15,319 nt of DNA, taken from the NCBI GenBank assembly GCA_964480565.1, contig CAYZSU010000051.1, forward strand, positions 1 to 15,319, in the 5' to 3' direction. Position 1 is the first letter of the stretch. The number at the start of each line of letters is the position of its first letter. Source of the stretch: CAYZSU01 sp964480565 (GTDB lineage: Bacteria > UBA10199 > 2-02-FULL-44-16 > JAAZCA01). The position numbers were made by a program, and so were the translations under genes. Below the pieces are notes generated by a model that was not told where the DNA came from, made no database searches, and worked only from the letters and a program-made list of their open reading frames with translations. Shown piece after piece: positions 14,773 to 15,319 of the stretch.

Positions 14773-14798
14773 AAAAAAGGAGCCTTATGGCTCCTTTT
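14773..14798 (-). terminator. Rho-independent terminator of the histone-like gene
   Basis: AAAAGGAGCC and GGCTCCTTTT form a perfect 10-bp stem around a 4-nt loop. Read on the minus strand it is followed by a run of six T (complement of 14773-14778), 20 nt beyond the stop of the 63-aa gene. Confidence 0.9.
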
Positions 14799-14817
14799 GT
14801 TTATCACTAAACACTAT

Positions 14818-15009
14818 TTATTTCTTTCTCTTAGCAACTTTCTTTACTGCTTTTTTTACAACCTTCTTCTTAGCAACTTTCTTCACTGCTTTTTTTACAA
14901 CCTTCTTCTTAACAACTTTTTTCACTGCTTTTTTTACAACCTTCTTCTTAACAACTTTCTTCACTGCTTTTTTTACAACCTTCTTCTTAGCAACTTTCTT
15001 CTTCACCAT
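14818..15009 (-). CDS. Lysine-rich histone H1-like / nucleoid protein with tandem repeats
   Basis: This 63-residue protein is composed almost only of Lys, Val and Ala. It has a 7-residue start, four near-identical 13-residue repeats (KKKVVKKAVKKVV or ending in VA) and the tail KRKK. Such composition is known from bacterial histone H1-like proteins (Hc1/Hc2-like, AlgP-type tails) that bind and compact DNA by charge, so DNA or RNA binding is the likely role. The start is firmly set by a perfect AGGAGG Shine-Dalgarno (complement of 15015-15020) 5 nt upstream. A good sigma-70 promoter and a strong terminator bracket the gene, which suggests an abundant protein made from its own short transcript. 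The opposite-strand Leu/Phe/Asn reading of the same bases is a shadow. Confidence 0.9.
   Translation of the reverse strand: MVKKKVAKKKVVKKAVKKVVKKKVVKKAVKKVVKKKVVKKAVKKVAKKKVVKKAVKKVAKRKK
14833..14988 (-). repeat. Four 39-bp tandem repeats inside the histone-like gene
   Basis: The 39-bp unit encodes 13 residues and is repeated four times with a few base changes, mostly Val/Ala swaps and silent changes. The unit length keeps the frame, so copy-number change would alter only protein length. Confidence 0.9.
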
Positions 15010-15057
15010 CTTCCCCTCCTATTTAAATTTTTAAAATAATTCTCTAACTACTTATGA

Positions 15058-15086
15058 AGTATAAATAAGTTGCATGCCATAGTCAA
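15058..15086 (-). promoter_or_regulatory. Sigma-70 promoter of the histone-like gene
   Basis: On the minus strand TTGACT (complement of 15081-15086) is separated by exactly 17 nt from TATACT (complement of 15058-15063). The predicted start is near 15051, giving a leader of about 42 nt that contains the AGGAGG Shine-Dalgarno. Confidence 0.7.
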
Positions 15087-15265
15087 AAGTTTTTTCTATG
15101 TTACATCGCTTTTTAGATATGGTTCTGCCAATAAAACTACCAAACTATTTTTAAATAAAATACAATGCTAAGGAAACTACTGTTATTAAAGAATTTGCAT
15201 GACAATAAAGATATTTTTTCAACAATATTTTTAAAAAAATTTTTCTAATTTTTTTAATTTTTTTT
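15087..15265. other. AT-rich non-coding region with A/T tracts
   Basis: I find no gene here. The right part (about 15204-15265) is a dense run of A and T tracts, likely intrinsically curved DNA. It lies upstream of the histone-like gene's promoter on one side and next to the IS-like boundary on the other. Confidence 0.5.
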
Positions 15266-15319
15266 CTAGGGCGTGTCCTCATAAGGAGATAAGTAGTTAA
15301 ACTATCAGCAAAAAAGTGT
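15266..15319. mobile_element. Possible insertion sequence end cut by the window edge
   Basis: Composition changes sharply from A/T tracts to CTAGGGCGTGTCCTCATAAG at 15266-15285. CTA or CTAG followed by GGG/GGCGTGTCC resembles the target site plus inverted-repeat end of IS5-type elements, which favour YTA/YTAR targets. No transposase or second end is inside the window, so this is a weak call. Confidence 0.25.

Noticed and set aside
14797..15039. Opposite-strand repetitive Phe/Leu/Asn-rich reading over the histone-like gene
   Set aside because: It is the complement of the Lys-rich repeats. The minus strand has the promoter, perfect Shine-Dalgarno and terminator.

Overview
The window is AT-rich and carries no rRNA, tRNA or CRISPR. 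The left third is a conserved block hprK (5' end outside the window) - EIIA(Man-type) - ptsH - ptsI - metK, all on +. An HPr kinase together with a lone EIIA and HPr/EI, followed by metK, resembles the arrangement I associate with deltaproteobacterial and related didermic lineages. A flagellar rod/hook-family gene and two sigma-54-like promoters fit a motile, RpoN-using bacterium of that kind. This taxonomic guess rests on synteny and composition only.

Layout. 2-3352: regulatory PTS phosphorelay. 3454-4623: S-adenosylmethionine synthetase, closed by a strong hairpin at 4634-4666. 4686-5321: single-domain response regulator with an unassigned basic tail. 5435-10671: an accessory locus of three + strand genes (186, 806 and 681 aa). 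The first is preceded by a near-consensus sigma-54 promoter and the second by a slightly weaker one; the third follows 18 nt behind the second. The 681-aa protein has clear RTX (haemolysin-type) calcium-binding nonapeptides, and the 806-aa protein has degenerate ones plus an EF-hand-like loop. All three appear to share a small helical module near a Leu-Ser/Thr motif. 10742-11458 (-): a FlgG/FlgF-family flagellar rod/hook protein, convergent with the RTX operon. 11459-11777: divergent intergenic region with ATGCAT palindromes. 11778-13700: a 640-aa protein that I do not recognise. 13773-14740 (-): two small membrane proteins (DUF2752 and DUF4870 types). 14818-15009 (-): a 63-aa Lys/Val/Ala histone-like protein made of four 13-residue tandem repeats, with a strong promoter, strong Shine-Dalgarno and clean terminator. 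The right edge is an AT-tract region that may run into an insertion sequence end.

How the genes may work together. EI, HPr and EIIA form a phosphate chain, and HPr also carries the serine that HprK phosphorylates. With no sugar permease here, this set looks regulatory. The 5435-10671 genes look like a co-regulated set of surface or secreted calcium-binding proteins under RpoN control. Their closeness to a flagellar gene suggests, but does not prove, a link to flagellar or type III-like export. The most novel material is this locus (the shared helical module and paired sigma-54 promoters) and the unrecognised 640-aa protein.
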